This document shows positions 53,369 through 62,640 of a stretch of 64,000 nucleotides of DNA, one piece after another. The translations under genes were made by a program, and so were the position numbers. The stretch spans positions 1,054,724-1,118,723 of the forward strand of contig NZ_LR701493.1 in the NCBI RefSeq assembly GCF_902498785.1, given 5' to 3'. Under the pieces are notes generated by a model. That model worked only from the letters and a program-made list of their open reading frames with translations, was not told the DNA's origin and ran no database searches. The DNA comes from Sphingomonas sp. EC-HK361 (GTDB taxonomy: Bacteria; Pseudomonadota; Alphaproteobacteria; Sphingomonadales; Sphingomonadaceae). Within the stretch, counting starts at the first letter, position 1; each line of letters opens with the position of its first letter.

Positions 53369-54547
53369 TCAAAACCCCTCGGGCAGGTCGATCGGCCCGA
53401 CAGCCTGCCGATACGACGTCACCGCATAACGATCGGTCATTCCCGCGATGAAATCCGCGATATGCCGGCTGCGGTGCGGCTCGGCGACCGGCAGCCGCTC
53501 GCGCCAGTCCTCGGGCAGCAGCCGCGGATCGTTACGATACGCAGCGAACAGCCCCGCGACGATGCCATGCGCCGCCTCCGCCGCGGCGAGCTGGCGCGGG
53601 TGGTGATAGAGGTTCGCATACATGAACCGCTTCAGGTCGCGCTCCTCGGCGCGCATCGCGTCGGAAAAGCCGACGAGCGGGCGTCCGGCGACCCGCACGT
53701 CTTCGGCCGAGGCGACGCCGCTTTCCGCGATCCGCCGCCGCGTCTGCGCGATCAGATCGTTCGCCATCGCGCCGATCTGGCTGCGGACGAGTTCGCGCTC
53801 CAGCCGTTTCGCCGGCACGTCGGGGAACCGCGCGCACGCCGCCTCCCATTCCCGCCGGACCAACGGCACCTCGAGCAGCTGATCCAGCGTCAGCAGCCCT
53901 GCGCGCAAGCCATCGTCGATATCGTGATTGTCATAGGCGATATCGTCCGCGATCGCCGCGACCTGCGCCTCAAGGCTCGGCCATGCCGCCAGATCGAGGT
54001 CGAACGCCCGGTTCGCCTCGGCGAGCGCCCAGCCGGGATGGCGCACCGGGCCGTTATGCTTCGCCAGCCCCTCCAGCGTTTCCCAGCTGAGATTGAGACC
54101 GTGGAAGCGCGGATACACGCGCTCGATCTCGGTCAGCGTGCGCAACGTGTGCCCATTGTGATCGAACCCGCCCGCCTCCTTCAGCGCCGCCTTCAGCGCA
54201 TCCTCGCCGGCATGGCCGAACGGCGGGTGGCCGATGTCGTGCGCAAGGCACAGCGCCTCGGTCAGATCCTCGTTCAGTCCCAGCGTCCGCGCGATCGTCC
54301 GCCCGATCTGCGCGACCTCGAGACTGTGGGTCAGCCGGACGCGAAAATGATCGCCATCGGGGGCGAGGAACACCTGCGTCTTGTGGCGCAGCCGGCGGAA
54401 GCTGATCGAATGGACGATTCGGTCGCGGTCGCGCTGGAAGGCGTCGCGCGGCCCCCGGGGCACATCGGGCGCGGACCCGCTTTGTTCTTCGTGAAGCCGG
54501 CCTCTGCTACGCTCCGGGTCCGAGGCCCACGGAGCGTGGCGCGTCAC
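53369..54547 (-). CDS. dgt: Deoxyguanosinetriphosphate triphosphohydrolase-like protein
   Basis: This 392-residue HD-domain enzyme hydrolyses dNTPs to nucleosides and triphosphate. The metal site is seen in [11 protein letters not shown] near residue 50, [12 protein letters not shown] near 73, and [17 protein letters not shown] near 98, with the third ligand in [14 protein letters not shown] near 205. The GTG start at 54547 is close behind the SPOR gene. It is of the shorter dgt type widespread in alphaproteobacteria. Confidence 0.92.
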   Translation of the reverse strand: MTRHAPWASDPERSRGRLHEEQSGSAPDVPRGPRDAFQRDRDRIVHSISFRRLRHKTQVFLAPDGDHFRVRLTHSLEVAQIGRTIARTLGLNEDLTEALCLAHDIGHPPFGHAGEDALKAALKEAGGFDHNGHTLRTLTEIERVYPRFHGLNLSWETLEGLAKHNGPVRHPGWALAEANRAFDLDLAAWPSLEAQVAAIADDIAYDNHDIDDGLRAGLLTLDQLLEVPLVRREWEAACARFPDVPAKRLERELVRSQIGAMANDLIAQTRRRIAESGVASAEDVRVAGRPLVGFSDAMRAEERDLKRFMYANLYHHPRQLAAAEAAHGIVAGLFAAYRNDPRLLPEDWRERLPVAEPHRSRHIADFIAGMTDRYAVTSYRQAVGPIDLPEGF

Positions 54548-54569
54548 GCAGCTGCGCTCGCGCGGCGGC

Positions 54570-56630
54570 TCACTTGCCGCCGACGGGCGTCATCTTCTGG
54601 CCCTTCGTGCTCGTGAAAGTGAAGGCCGACACGCCCTGCTTCGCCAGCGTGTTGACGAACGCCTGCGCCTCGTCGTCGCTCTTGAACGGGCCGGTGACCA
54701 GCCGGTTGGTCGCGCGCAGCGGGGTGGAATAGGCCGACTTGCCCTTCAGCGCGGCAGACTTGCCCTGCACGCCCTTCCACGCCTTCGCCAAATCGTTTTC
54801 GTTCGCACCGCCGGCGACCTGCACCCAAACCCGCGGCGGGTCGGCCTTGGCCAGCTTCTCCTCCGCCGCCTTCTTGTCGGCAGCGGCCTTCTTGTCCGCG
54901 GCGGCCTTCGCGTCGGCGAGCTTCTTCGCGGCCGCCGCCTTCCGGTCGGCCGTCGCTTGCGCGGCCGCCTCGCGCTTCACGGTGGCGGCTCTGGCAGCCG
55001 CGGCGCGCTCGGCCGCGGTGTCGGTTGGCGGTCGAGCCGGCACGGGCGCCGCCGCGAGTTCGCTGTCCGGCACCTTGATGTTCGCGATGATCCTGGCGAG
55101 GATCGAATCGCCCTCGCCGGCCGGTGGTGTTGCGACCGGAGAGGCCGCTGCTGCGACCGGCGTCGCCGGGCGGGATACGGGCGGCTCGGCGAGCGGCTGA
55201 CGAACAGTCGCGGGGCCGGGGGTGACCGTCGCGACCCGCGGGGCGGGCTGGGCGGTCGCGGTCGAAGCGGGCTCTGCGGCGCGCGCCTGCAGCTGCGAAG
55301 CGGCATCGGCATTGGCGAGCGCGACCGCCGATGTCTTGCCCGCCACCGGCGCCGGGGTCGCCGCGGCGCGCACCGATGCCGCCGCGGCGCGGCGTTCCTC
55401 TGCGCGCTTCTCGGCCTCCCAGCGCGCCTGGTTCTGCGCGAAGGTCGCGCTGAACTGGCTGACCTGCGGCAGGTTGGGCACGCTGGCGGCAGCGACCTGA
55501 GCCGGCGCGGTGACGCGCGGCTGCGCAGCGGGCGTTGCGGCCGGGGGCAGCGCGACGCTCGCTGTCGCCGTCGTTGCGGGCTGGATCACTGCCGGCGCGG
55601 GAATCGGGACCGGAACGGGCTGTGTGGGCGCCGGCGTCGGCGCCGTCTTGCCCGGAAGCGACTGCACCATCTGCAACGCATAGGCCGGCGGCTTCGGCTT
55701 CGCGGCCGCGACCTGCTTCCCGCCGCGCCGGGCTTCGCGCTTCGTCTTGCGGCCATCGTCCTTCGCCGCGACCTGGACGGGTGCGGTCGGTTGCGACGCG
55801 ACCATCACCGGCGCCGTCGGATCGGGGCCGAGCGCGGGCAGCGCCGGCACCATGCGCGCATCGGCGAGCCGTTCGGGGGTCGCGCGGACCTCGCCGAAAT
55901 GCACCGCGAAGGCGCGGTCGGCGGCGGGCAGGCTGGGCAGGCGTTCGAAAAAGGGTTGCAGCCCGCTCGCCATGCCGGGGGGCATCATCGTCGTCGCGAT
56001 CTTGCTCGCGCCCGCCACGTCGCCCGCCATCGCCAGGATGAAGGCGCGCGCGCGCCACGCGCTCCGGTCATTTTGCCGGAGCAGCGGATCGAGCAGTTGC
56101 AACGCAAGGTCGCGCTTGCCCGAGATGCCGAGCGACAGCGCGTAGCGCCGCGTAACCTCGGGATTGTCGCCCCCGGTCCGCAGCGCCACGCGGTAATCCC
56201 GCTGCGCACGATCGGATTCGCCGATCAGATCATAGGCGAGTCCCCGCTCCGCCGCGAACCGTGCGGGGTCCAAGCCGAACCCGACCGCCTGATCGAAATA
56301 GCGCAGCGCCTCGCCGGGGCGCTCCTCATGCACCAGCAGCGCCGCCTCGCCCGCCTTTACCCGGCCGTTGCGCGGATCGACCTTTTCGGCGCGCGCGAAG
56401 AATGCCGCCGCGGCACTCGCATCGCCGAGCCGCATCGAAAGCTCGCCCGCGGTCACCAGCGCGTCAATGTTCTTCGGGTTGGCGCCGAGCGTGCGCACCG
56501 CCGCTGCCAGCGCGTCGGCATCGGACTGCGGTTGCGGCAGGGTGGAGTAGGTCTGGGCGAATGCGGCGGCGGGCAGAGCCGCGGCGGTCGCCATCAACAG
56601 GGGGATTAGCGGGAGTCGGGACATGCGCAT
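54570..56630 (-). CDS. SPOR domain protein with tetratricopeptide repeats
   Basis: This 686-residue exported protein starts with a signal peptide ([19 protein letters not shown]). TPR-like helices follow (about residues 40-200, e.g. [20 protein letters not shown]). A long alanine/proline-rich and Lys/Ala coiled-coil region (residues about 280-590, with repeated [14 protein letters not shown]) leads to a C-terminal SPOR domain beginning [17 protein letters not shown] near 605. It follows ftsZ and likely works at the septum. ATG 56630 is used; TTG 56639 and ATG 56624 are close alternatives. Confidence 0.85.
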   Translation of the reverse strand: MRMSRLPLIPLLMATAAALPAAAFAQTYSTLPQPQSDADALAAAVRTLGANPKNIDALVTAGELSMRLGDASAAAAFFARAEKVDPRNGRVKAGEAALLVHEERPGEALRYFDQAVGFGLDPARFAAERGLAYDLIGESDRAQRDYRVALRTGGDNPEVTRRYALSLGISGKRDLALQLLDPLLRQNDRSAWRARAFILAMAGDVAGASKIATTMMPPGMASGLQPFFERLPSLPAADRAFAVHFGEVRATPERLADARMVPALPALGPDPTAPVMVASQPTAPVQVAAKDDGRKTKREARRGGKQVAAAKPKPPAYALQMVQSLPGKTAPTPAPTQPVPVPIPAPAVIQPATTATASVALPPAATPAAQPRVTAPAQVAAASVPNLPQVSQFSATFAQNQARWEAEKRAEERRAAAASVRAAATPAPVAGKTSAVALANADAASQLQARAAEPASTATAQPAPRVATVTPGPATVRQPLAEPPVSRPATPVAAAASPVATPPAGEGDSILARIIANIKVPDSELAAAPVPARPPTDTAAERAAAARAATVKREAAAQATADRKAAAAKKLADAKAAADKKAAADKKAAEEKLAKADPPRVWVQVAGGANENDLAKAWKGVQGKSAALKGKSAYSTPLRATNRLVTGPFKSDDEAQAFVNTLAKQGVSAFTFTSTKGQKMTPVGGK

Positions 56631-56783
56631 GGCTGACAAAAGCTAAGACCCCGGCGGCAATGAACGGACAATGACGCCGCCGCAGGCGCGCGACGAGCCG
56701 TGGGAGGAACGCGGCGATGCACGCGCGCGCATGATGCCAACCGCGGCGACGTCCAGATTGGACGGGCGCCGCCGCGGCGGATG

Positions 56784-58253
56784 TTACTGGTTGTTCTGGC
56801 GGTGAAGGAAACGCGGAATGTCGAGCGAGTCCTTGCCCTCGGCATCGTCTTCCGGCTTGGCGGCGCCGCGTGAGGCGTTCTGCATCCGCTCGAACAGCGT
56901 GCCACCCAGCTTCATGCGCGGCTGGGGCGCGGCGGGCTCGGCCGGCTCTTCGCTCGCGCTCGACAGCCACCGGCGGCGCGACGGCTCGGGCGCGGCGGGC
57001 ACATCGTCGCCGAACACGCGGGGCGCCTCGAGGGCGGGCTCCGCTTCGGGCACGATCGTTTCCGAACCCAGCACCAGTTCCTCGTCGGCAACCGCATCGG
57101 TCGCGCCGAGTTCGAGCGTGTCGTCCGATGCTTCGGCCGCGACCGGCGTGGCGGTGTCGGCTTCGGGTGCCTCCTCGACGACGGGTGCAGCCGCGACCGG
57201 CGCCGGCTCGGGCGCTGCCGCCTTGCGCGGGGCGGAGAAGGTGAAGGCGCGTGCCGGCTCGGGCGCGGGCGCCGCGTCGGTGCGCACGTCCGCCTCGATC
57301 CCGGTCGCGACGACCGAGACGCGGATCTTGCCTTCCAGCTCGGAATTGAACGCCGAACCCCAGATGATGTTCGCATCCTCGTCGACCAGTTCGCGGATGT
57401 GGTTCGCCGCCTCGTCGACCTCGAGCAGGCGCATATCCTCGCCGCCGGTGATCGAAATGATGACGCCCTTCGCGCCCTTCATCGACACGCCGTCGAGGAG
57501 CGGGTTGGCGATCGCCTTCTGCGCCGCCTCGATCGCGCGGTTGTCGCCCGAGCTTTCGCCCGTGCCCATCATCGCCTTGCCCATTTCCTGCATCACGCTG
57601 CGCACGTCGGCGAAGTCGAGGTTGATGAGGCCGGGCATGACCATCAGGTCGGTGATCCCGCGCACGCCCTGCTGCAGCACCTCGTCGGCCATCTCGAACG
57701 CTTCCTTGAAGGTCGTGTTCGCATTGGCGATGAGGAACAGGTTCTGGTTCGGAATGACGATCAGCGTATCGACGAACTTCTGGAGTTCCTCGATGCCCTG
57801 CTCGGCCGACTTCGACCGGCGGCTGCCCTCGAACGAGAAGGGTTTGGTCACCACGCCGACGGTCAGGATGCCCATGTCGCGCGCCGCCTTGGCGATGACC
57901 GGCGCCGCGCCCGTGCCGGTGCCGCCGCCCATGCCGGCGGCGATGAAGCACATATGCGCGCCCTCGAGGCGCTTCGACAGGTCGTCGATCGTCTCTTCCG
58001 CCGCGGCGCGCCCGATCTCGGGTCGGCTGCCCGCGCCCAGGCCTTGCGTGATCTTCGCGCCAAGCTGGATCTTGTGCGGCGCGATCGACTGTTTCAGCGC
58101 CTGCGCGTCGGTGTTCGCGACGAGGAAATCCACCCCCTGGACCTCCGCGCGCATCATGTTGGCAATCGCGTTTCCGCCCGCCCCGCCGACGCCGATCACC
58201 GCGATGCGCGGGCTCAGCTCGTCGACCTCCGGAGTAATGAATTCGATGCTCAT
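56784..58253 (-). CDS. ftsZ: Cell division protein FtsZ
   Basis: FtsZ is the tubulin-like GTPase that forms the division ring. The 489-residue protein has the tubulin signature [13 protein letters not shown] near residue 105, a T7 loop NLDFADVR near 207, a long disordered linker rich in Ala, Glu and Pro (residues about 320-470) and the C-terminal peptide [12 protein letters not shown] that binds FtsA and ZipA-type partners. ATG 58253 gives [12 protein letters not shown], the standard start. The 120-base gap to ftsA (58254-58373) is AT-rich in places and may hold an ftsZ promoter, but no certain box is seen. The 153 bases after ftsZ (56631-56783) show nothing clear. Confidence 0.97.
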   Translation of the reverse strand: MSIEFITPEVDELSPRIAVIGVGGAGGNAIANMMRAEVQGVDFLVANTDAQALKQSIAPHKIQLGAKITQGLGAGSRPEIGRAAAEETIDDLSKRLEGAHMCFIAAGMGGGTGTGAAPVIAKAARDMGILTVGVVTKPFSFEGSRRSKSAEQGIEELQKFVDTLIVIPNQNLFLIANANTTFKEAFEMADEVLQQGVRGITDLMVMPGLINLDFADVRSVMQEMGKAMMGTGESSGDNRAIEAAQKAIANPLLDGVSMKGAKGVIISITGGEDMRLLEVDEAANHIRELVDEDANIIWGSAFNSELEGKIRVSVVATGIEADVRTDAAPAPEPARAFTFSAPRKAAAPEPAPVAAAPVVEEAPEADTATPVAAEASDDTLELGATDAVADEELVLGSETIVPEAEPALEAPRVFGDDVPAAPEPSRRRWLSSASEEPAEPAAPQPRMKLGGTLFERMQNASRGAAKPEDDAEGKDSLDIPRFLHRQNNQ

Positions 58254-58373
58254 CGCCAAAAATCTCCGCCCTCGCCCCGGATGAAACGCTACGGCCGGGC
58301 CCCGTTGATTAACCGTTGTGCACTATCGATTCACGCCGTTCCAGCCGAAAACTCGCCCGCACGGCCCGATTTG

Positions 58374-59636
58374 TTAATAATTTGCCCGCGCTGCATGAAT
58401 GAGTCGCCGGATCGCCTTGAAGCCCTTGGGCCGGTGGACGGTCTGCTGTGTCGGCGCGAGCCCGCGCAGGTCGATCGGATCGTTCGCCGCATAGAAGGCC
58501 AGCCCCGCCAGCGTCGCGAACGCCGGTCCGGCATGTGCGTCAGGCAGCGCGGTCAGTCCGCGCGGACGCCCGACCCGCACCTGCCGCCCGAGCGCCTGCT
58601 GCGCATAATCGGCAATGCCCTTCAACTCCGCCCCGCCGCCGGTCAGCACGACCTGTCGCCCGACCGGCCCTTCGAACTTCAGCTCGGCCAGCGCGGTGCG
58701 GATTTCTCCCATCATATGTTCCAGCCGCGTGCGGATCACCGCGATCAGCGCCGCCTTGGTGATCTGCACCGAATCCCCGCCTTCATCCTCACTCGACAGC
58801 GGCATGACCGGTATCATCTCGTGATTGTCGCGCGGGGATGCGTTGGCGGAGCCGTGGAAGCACTTCATCCGCTCCGCCTGGCTGCGCCTGGTGCCGAACG
58901 CCGAGGCGATATCGTCGGTGATGTCGGCCGCGCCCATCGCGATCGACTTCAGCCCGACGAGCATCCCGCCCGCGAACAGCGACACGTTCGTGATCCCGGC
59001 GCCCATCTCGACGAGCGCGACGCCCAGGTCGCGCTCTTCTTCCGACAGGCAAGCGAGTCCGGTTGCGACCGGCGAGGCGATGATCGATTTCACCTCGAGA
59101 TGCGCCAGCCGCACGCACAGATCGAGATTGCGCACCGGCGATCCGTCGGCGGCGACGACATGGATGTGGACACCGAGCCGGTCGGCGTGGAGCCCGATCG
59201 GCTTCTTCACCCCCGTAAGCCCGTCGAGCGTGTAGAGCGCCGGCTGCGCGTGAAGCACCATCCGCCCCTGCGGATCGATCGCCGAGCGGCCCTCGTGCAG
59301 CAGCGCCTCGATATCGCCCTGCTCGATCCGGTGGCCGCCAAGCTCGATCTCGATGAACGCCTCGTCGCTGACGAGCCCGCCGGCCGAAAAGCCCGCCCAG
59401 ACATTCTCGATGCTGAGGCCAGCGATCCGCTCCGCCTGCTCCACCGCCTCCCGCACCGCCGCTTCGGTCGCCTGCATGTCGGCGATATAGCCACGCTTGA
59501 CGCCGCGGCTCTCGCGCTGGCCGGTGCCCAGCACGATCAGCTCGCCGCCATCGCCTTTCTGCGCGATCATCGCCGACACCTTCGACGATCCGATGTCGAG
59601 CGCGGTAATCAGTCCTTCCGGTGCCGCCTTGGCCAC
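58374..59636 (-). CDS. ftsA: Cell division protein FtsA
   Basis: FtsA is the actin-like membrane tether for FtsZ. The 420-residue protein has the phosphate-1 motif ALDIGSSKVSAMIA near residue 12, phosphate-2 VGAGITNVSLF-like segment (GAGITNVSLFAGG near 206) and the adenosine motif LTGGGAELKGI near 340. A C-terminal amphipathic helix (GFKAIRRLIHAARANY) is present. GTG 59636 is the start, with GGGGA upstream. Confidence 0.95.
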   Translation of the reverse strand: MAKAAPEGLITALDIGSSKVSAMIAQKGDGGELIVLGTGQRESRGVKRGYIADMQATEAAVREAVEQAERIAGLSIENVWAGFSAGGLVSDEAFIEIELGGHRIEQGDIEALLHEGRSAIDPQGRMVLHAQPALYTLDGLTGVKKPIGLHADRLGVHIHVVAADGSPVRNLDLCVRLAHLEVKSIIASPVATGLACLSEEERDLGVALVEMGAGITNVSLFAGGMLVGLKSIAMGAADITDDIASAFGTRRSQAERMKCFHGSANASPRDNHEMIPVMPLSSEDEGGDSVQITKAALIAVIRTRLEHMMGEIRTALAELKFEGPVGRQVVLTGGGAELKGIADYAQQALGRQVRVGRPRGLTALPDAHAGPAFATLAGLAFYAANDPIDLRGLAPTQQTVHRPKGFKAIRRLIHAARANY

Positions 59637-59649
59637 GTCATTTCCCCTA

Positions 59650-60600
59650 TTAGCCCTCTTGCGGGCTGTTCCCCGCCCCCGCCGTCATCGACGGCGCGCC
59701 GTTCGTTCCCGTGCCGATGCTCGCCCCGTCATCGGGGATCCTGTGCTGCGTGTCCTGCCCCGGCTTGCGCGCGACGAGCCGGGTCGGATCGCGCAGGTCG
59801 AAACGCAGCCAACCCTTGCCGAGCAGCGGCCGCGCGCCATCGAGCTGCGCGAACTTGACGAGCGCCGCCTCCGCGCCGTCCTGCGGCAGCGCCAGCGTCT
59901 CGCCGGTGTCGAAGGTCAGATCCCAGCGCCGATCCCCGACCCATGCCGCCGCCTTCACGCGCGGCTTGAGCGCAGGCGCTGCGGCGAGCAGCTTCTGATA
60001 CCCCGCCTCCTGCTTGTCGGCGCCGGGGCCGATGACGAGCGGCAGGTTCGGCATCGACGCCGCATCGACCGGCGCCAGCAGCACGCCTTCCTTGTCGATC
60101 AGCGTCAACTGCCCCTCATTCTGCCAGATCGCCGCCGGCTGGCGCTCGACGATATCGACCAGCAGCTTGTCGGGCAGCCGGCGCGACACATGCGCATCGG
60201 CGATCCAGCCATAGCGCAGCAGATTCTGCCGCACGCCTTCCAGATCGACGAGCGGCATCGCGCGGCTCTGTTGATCCAGCGCGACGGCATAGACCGTCAT
60301 CCGGTCCATCCGCTTCAGCCCGGTGATCTCGATCTGCTCGACCCGGAAGCCGGCGCGGCCGACGCCTTCCGCAACCGCGGTCCCGGCCATGCCCGGTATC
60401 CCGACCCAAGCCGCCGCGGCCACGACCGCGACCCCACCCGCACCCAGCAACGTCCACGTCACCGCGCGTTTGAGACCCGTCTCGGTGATCGGCAGCTTCG
60501 CCAGGATGCGGTCGCCGAGCGACGCCTTCTTCACCTTGCGGCGCGGGCGCTGGTTGGCGGGGCGTCGGGGCGGCGCGCCGCGGCGGATCGTCCGGCTCAT
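59650..60600 (-). CDS. ftsQ: Cell division protein FtsQ
   Basis: FtsQ is a bitopic septal protein. The 316-residue sequence has a cytoplasmic basic start (RRGAPPRRPANQRPRRK), one transmembrane segment near residue 50, a POTRA domain (FRVEQIEITGLKRMDRMTVY near 85) and the FtsQ domain. The ATG overlaps the ddl stop as ATGA. Confidence 0.93.
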   Translation of the reverse strand: MSRTIRRGAPPRRPANQRPRRKVKKASLGDRILAKLPITETGLKRAVTWTLLGAGGVAVVAAAAWVGIPGMAGTAVAEGVGRAGFRVEQIEITGLKRMDRMTVYAVALDQQSRAMPLVDLEGVRQNLLRYGWIADAHVSRRLPDKLLVDIVERQPAAIWQNEGQLTLIDKEGVLLAPVDAASMPNLPLVIGPGADKQEAGYQKLLAAAPALKPRVKAAAWVGDRRWDLTFDTGETLALPQDGAEAALVKFAQLDGARPLLGKGWLRFDLRDPTRLVARKPGQDTQHRIPDDGASIGTGTNGAPSMTAGAGNSPQEG

Positions 60601-61547
60601 CCGCGCGCCCTCGTCATCGCGCCGTCGCGCAGCGCCTCGTCGACGATTTGCCGGACCAATTCTGGATAGCTCATCCCCGTATGTCGCGCCTGTTCGGGGA
60701 CGAGGCTGAGCGGCGTCATCCCCGGCTGGGTGTTGACCTCCAGCAGGAACAGCCCGTCCACGCCGCGCTCGTCATCCCAGCGGAAATCGGCGCGGCTGCA
60801 ACCTTTACACCCCAACAGCCGGTGCGCCTCGACCGCATAGGCCATGCACGCCTGGGTGATCGCATCGGGAATTTCTGCCGGAAAGATGTGGTCGGTCATC
60901 CCTTCGGTATATTTGGCGTCATAGTCGTAGAAGCCGCTCTTCGGTCGGAGTTCGGTGACGCCCAACGCGTGGTCCCCGAGCACCGCCGTCGTCAGCTCGC
61001 GCCCGCGGACATAGGGCTCGGCCAGCAACTCCTCGAACTCCTGCCACGGCCCCACCACGTCGCGCCCGATCGGCGACCCGTAATTGCCGTCCGCGGTGAC
61101 GATCGCGATGCCGACCGAGGACCCTTCGTTCACAGGCTTCAGCACATAGGGCCGCGCCATCGGATCGCCCTCGAACAGGTCGGCCGACCTGACGACGCGC
61201 CCGCCGGGCATCGGGATGCCGTGGGGGACGAGCGCCTGCTTGGTCAGCACCTTGTCGATCGCGATGACCGACGCGACCATGCCCGAATGGGTGTAGGGCA
61301 CGCCCATCAGGTCGAGCATCCCCTGCACCGAACCGTCCTCCCCGGGGGTGCCGTGGAGCGCGTTGAAGACGAGATCGGGCTTTGCCTCCGCCAGCCGCGA
61401 CGCGACGTCATGCCCCATGTCGATCCGCGTGACCTGATGGCCGAGCGACGCCAGCGCATCGGCGACGCCGGCGCCCGACATCAGCGAGACTTCGCGTTCG
61501 GCGGACCAGCCGCCCATCAGCACGGCGATGTTGAGGGTATCCGTCAT
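60597..61547 (-). CDS. ddl: D-alanine--D-alanine ligase
   Basis: Ddl makes D-Ala-D-Ala for peptidoglycan. The 316-residue ATP-grasp enzyme shows VLMGGWSAEREVSLMSG near residue 9, HGTPGEDGSVQGMLD near 67, KPVNEGSSVG near 145 and the metal-binding LLEVNTQPGMTPLSLVPEQA near 270. ATG 61547 is the start. A palindromic element separates it from murB. Confidence 0.95.
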   Translation of the reverse strand: MTDTLNIAVLMGGWSAEREVSLMSGAGVADALASLGHQVTRIDMGHDVASRLAEAKPDLVFNALHGTPGEDGSVQGMLDLMGVPYTHSGMVASVIAIDKVLTKQALVPHGIPMPGGRVVRSADLFEGDPMARPYVLKPVNEGSSVGIAIVTADGNYGSPIGRDVVGPWQEFEELLAEPYVRGRELTTAVLGDHALGVTELRPKSGFYDYDAKYTEGMTDHIFPAEIPDAITQACMAYAVEAHRLLGCKGCSRADFRWDDERGVDGLFLLEVNTQPGMTPLSLVPEQARHTGMSYPELVRQIVDEALRDGAMTRARG

Positions 61548-61556
61548 AGAGCCGCC

Positions 61557-61663
61557 CCTACCCCGGCGAAGGCCGGGGTCCAGCCCAAAGCAGAAAATGC
61601 GCACGAAAGTGCGCTGATCGACGCTTCGCGTCGAGTCTGGACCCCGGCCTTCGCCGGGGTAGG
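61557..61663. repeat. Palindromic intergenic element, family A
   Basis: An inverted repeat begins CCTACCCCGGCGAAGGCCGG and ends CCGGCCTTCGCCGGGGTAGG, with the arms fully complementary over 20 bases. An inner AAGTGCGC/GATCGACGC region is unpaired or weakly paired. It lies between murB and ddl inside the division cluster. Confidence 0.85.
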
Positions 61664-61677
61664 CGAGGGGAAAGACG

Positions 61678-62640
61678 TCACTTGGCCGCCCCCACGCGCT
61701 GGATTTCCCATTCGAGCGTCACCCCCGAATGCGCCTTCACCTTCGCCCGCACCTCTTCGCCCAGTGCCTCGATATCCGCGCTCGTCGCGCCCCCAAGGTT
61801 CAGCAGGAAATTGCAATGTTTTTCACTGACCTGCGCATCGCCGCGCCGCAGACCGCGGCACCCGGCGGCGTCGATCAGCGCCCAGGCCTTGTACCCGTCC
61901 GGGTTCTTGAAGGTCGATCCGCCGGTGCGCGAACGCAGCGGCTGCGACGCCTCGCGCTCGGCCGCGATCCGGTCCATTTCCGCCTTGATCACCGCCGGCT
62001 CGCCCGGCTGCCCGCGAAACGTCGCGCTGACGACGATCGCCCCCTCCGGCAGTTCGCTGTGGCGATAGGTGTAGTTCAGATCGCTCGCCGCCAGCACCCG
62101 CCGCTTGCCGGAGCGCAGCACGACCTCGCACTCGACCAGGATCTCGGCAGTCTCGCGGCCATAAGCGCCGCCGTTCATGCGCACGAACCCGCCGACCGTG
62201 CCGGGAATCGAGCGCAGGAACTCGACCCCCGCAATCCCCGCATCGCGCGCGGTCGAGGACACGAGAATGCCGCTCGCCCCGCCGCCGCAGCGCAGCGTCA
62301 CCGCATCGATCGCCTCGACCCTCGCAAACGCCTTTCCCAGCCGAACGATAACGCCGGGCACGCCCCCATCGCGGACGATGAGGTTCGAGCCGAGTCCCAG
62401 CGCCATCACCGGCACCGTCGGGTCGAGATCACGCAGGAAGGCGGCGAGGTCTTCGGCGTCCTTGGGCTCGAACAGCCACTCAGCCGCACCGCCGGCCTTG
62501 AACCAGACGAGCGGCGCGAGGGGGGCTTGCGGGGTAAGCCGGCCTTCAGGACGCGAACCCGCGTTGTGCTCCCGCGAAGGCGGGAGCCCAGACTGGGTCC
62601 CCGCCTTCGCGGGGACACAATTGGTGGCCTCAAGGCTCAC
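61678..62640 (-). CDS. murB: UDP-N-acetylmuramate dehydrogenase with palindrome-encoded N-terminal insert
   Basis: MurB reduces UDP-GlcNAc-enolpyruvate to UDP-MurNAc using NADPH and FAD. The 320-residue protein has the FAD-binding segments [16 protein letters not shown] near residue 79 and [17 protein letters not shown] near 115, [14 protein letters not shown]-like sequence near 137, and the catalytic region [24 protein letters not shown] 62640 overlaps the murC stop as GTGA. Residues about 7-26 ([20 protein letters not shown]) are encoded by a palindromic element, an in-frame insert not expected in the family. No other in-frame start codon exists between this insert and the conserved domain. 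Confidence 0.92.
   Translation of the reverse strand: MSLEATNCVPAKAGTQSGLPPSREHNAGSRPEGRLTPQAPLAPLVWFKAGGAAEWLFEPKDAEDLAAFLRDLDPTVPVMALGLGSNLIVRDGGVPGVIVRLGKAFARVEAIDAVTLRCGGGASGILVSSTARDAGIAGVEFLRSIPGTVGGFVRMNGGAYGRETAEILVECEVVLRSGKRRVLAASDLNYTYRHSELPEGAIVVSATFRGQPGEPAVIKAEMDRIAAEREASQPLRSRTGGSTFKNPDGYKAWALIDAAGCRGLRRGDAQVSEKHCNFLLNLGGATSADIEALGEEVRAKVKAHSGVTLEWEIQRVGAAK
62564..62620. repeat. Palindromic element inside the murB coding sequence
   Basis: The segment is a 57-bp inverted repeat: 28-base arms (62564-62591 and 62593-62620) match at 24 positions around one central base. It carries the family A core GCGAAGGCGGG. Its length is exactly 19 codons, so the murB frame is kept. Confidence 0.82.

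Noticed and set aside
58254-58373. Possible CtrA-type TTAA boxes upstream of ftsZ
   Set aside because: TTAA elements are present but not with the required TTAA-N7-TTAA spacing, so no CtrA site is claimed.
57399-59858. An 819-codon open frame antisense to ftsA and ftsZ
   Set aside because: It shows no domains and exactly shadows two unambiguous division genes; long antisense frames are common at this GC content.
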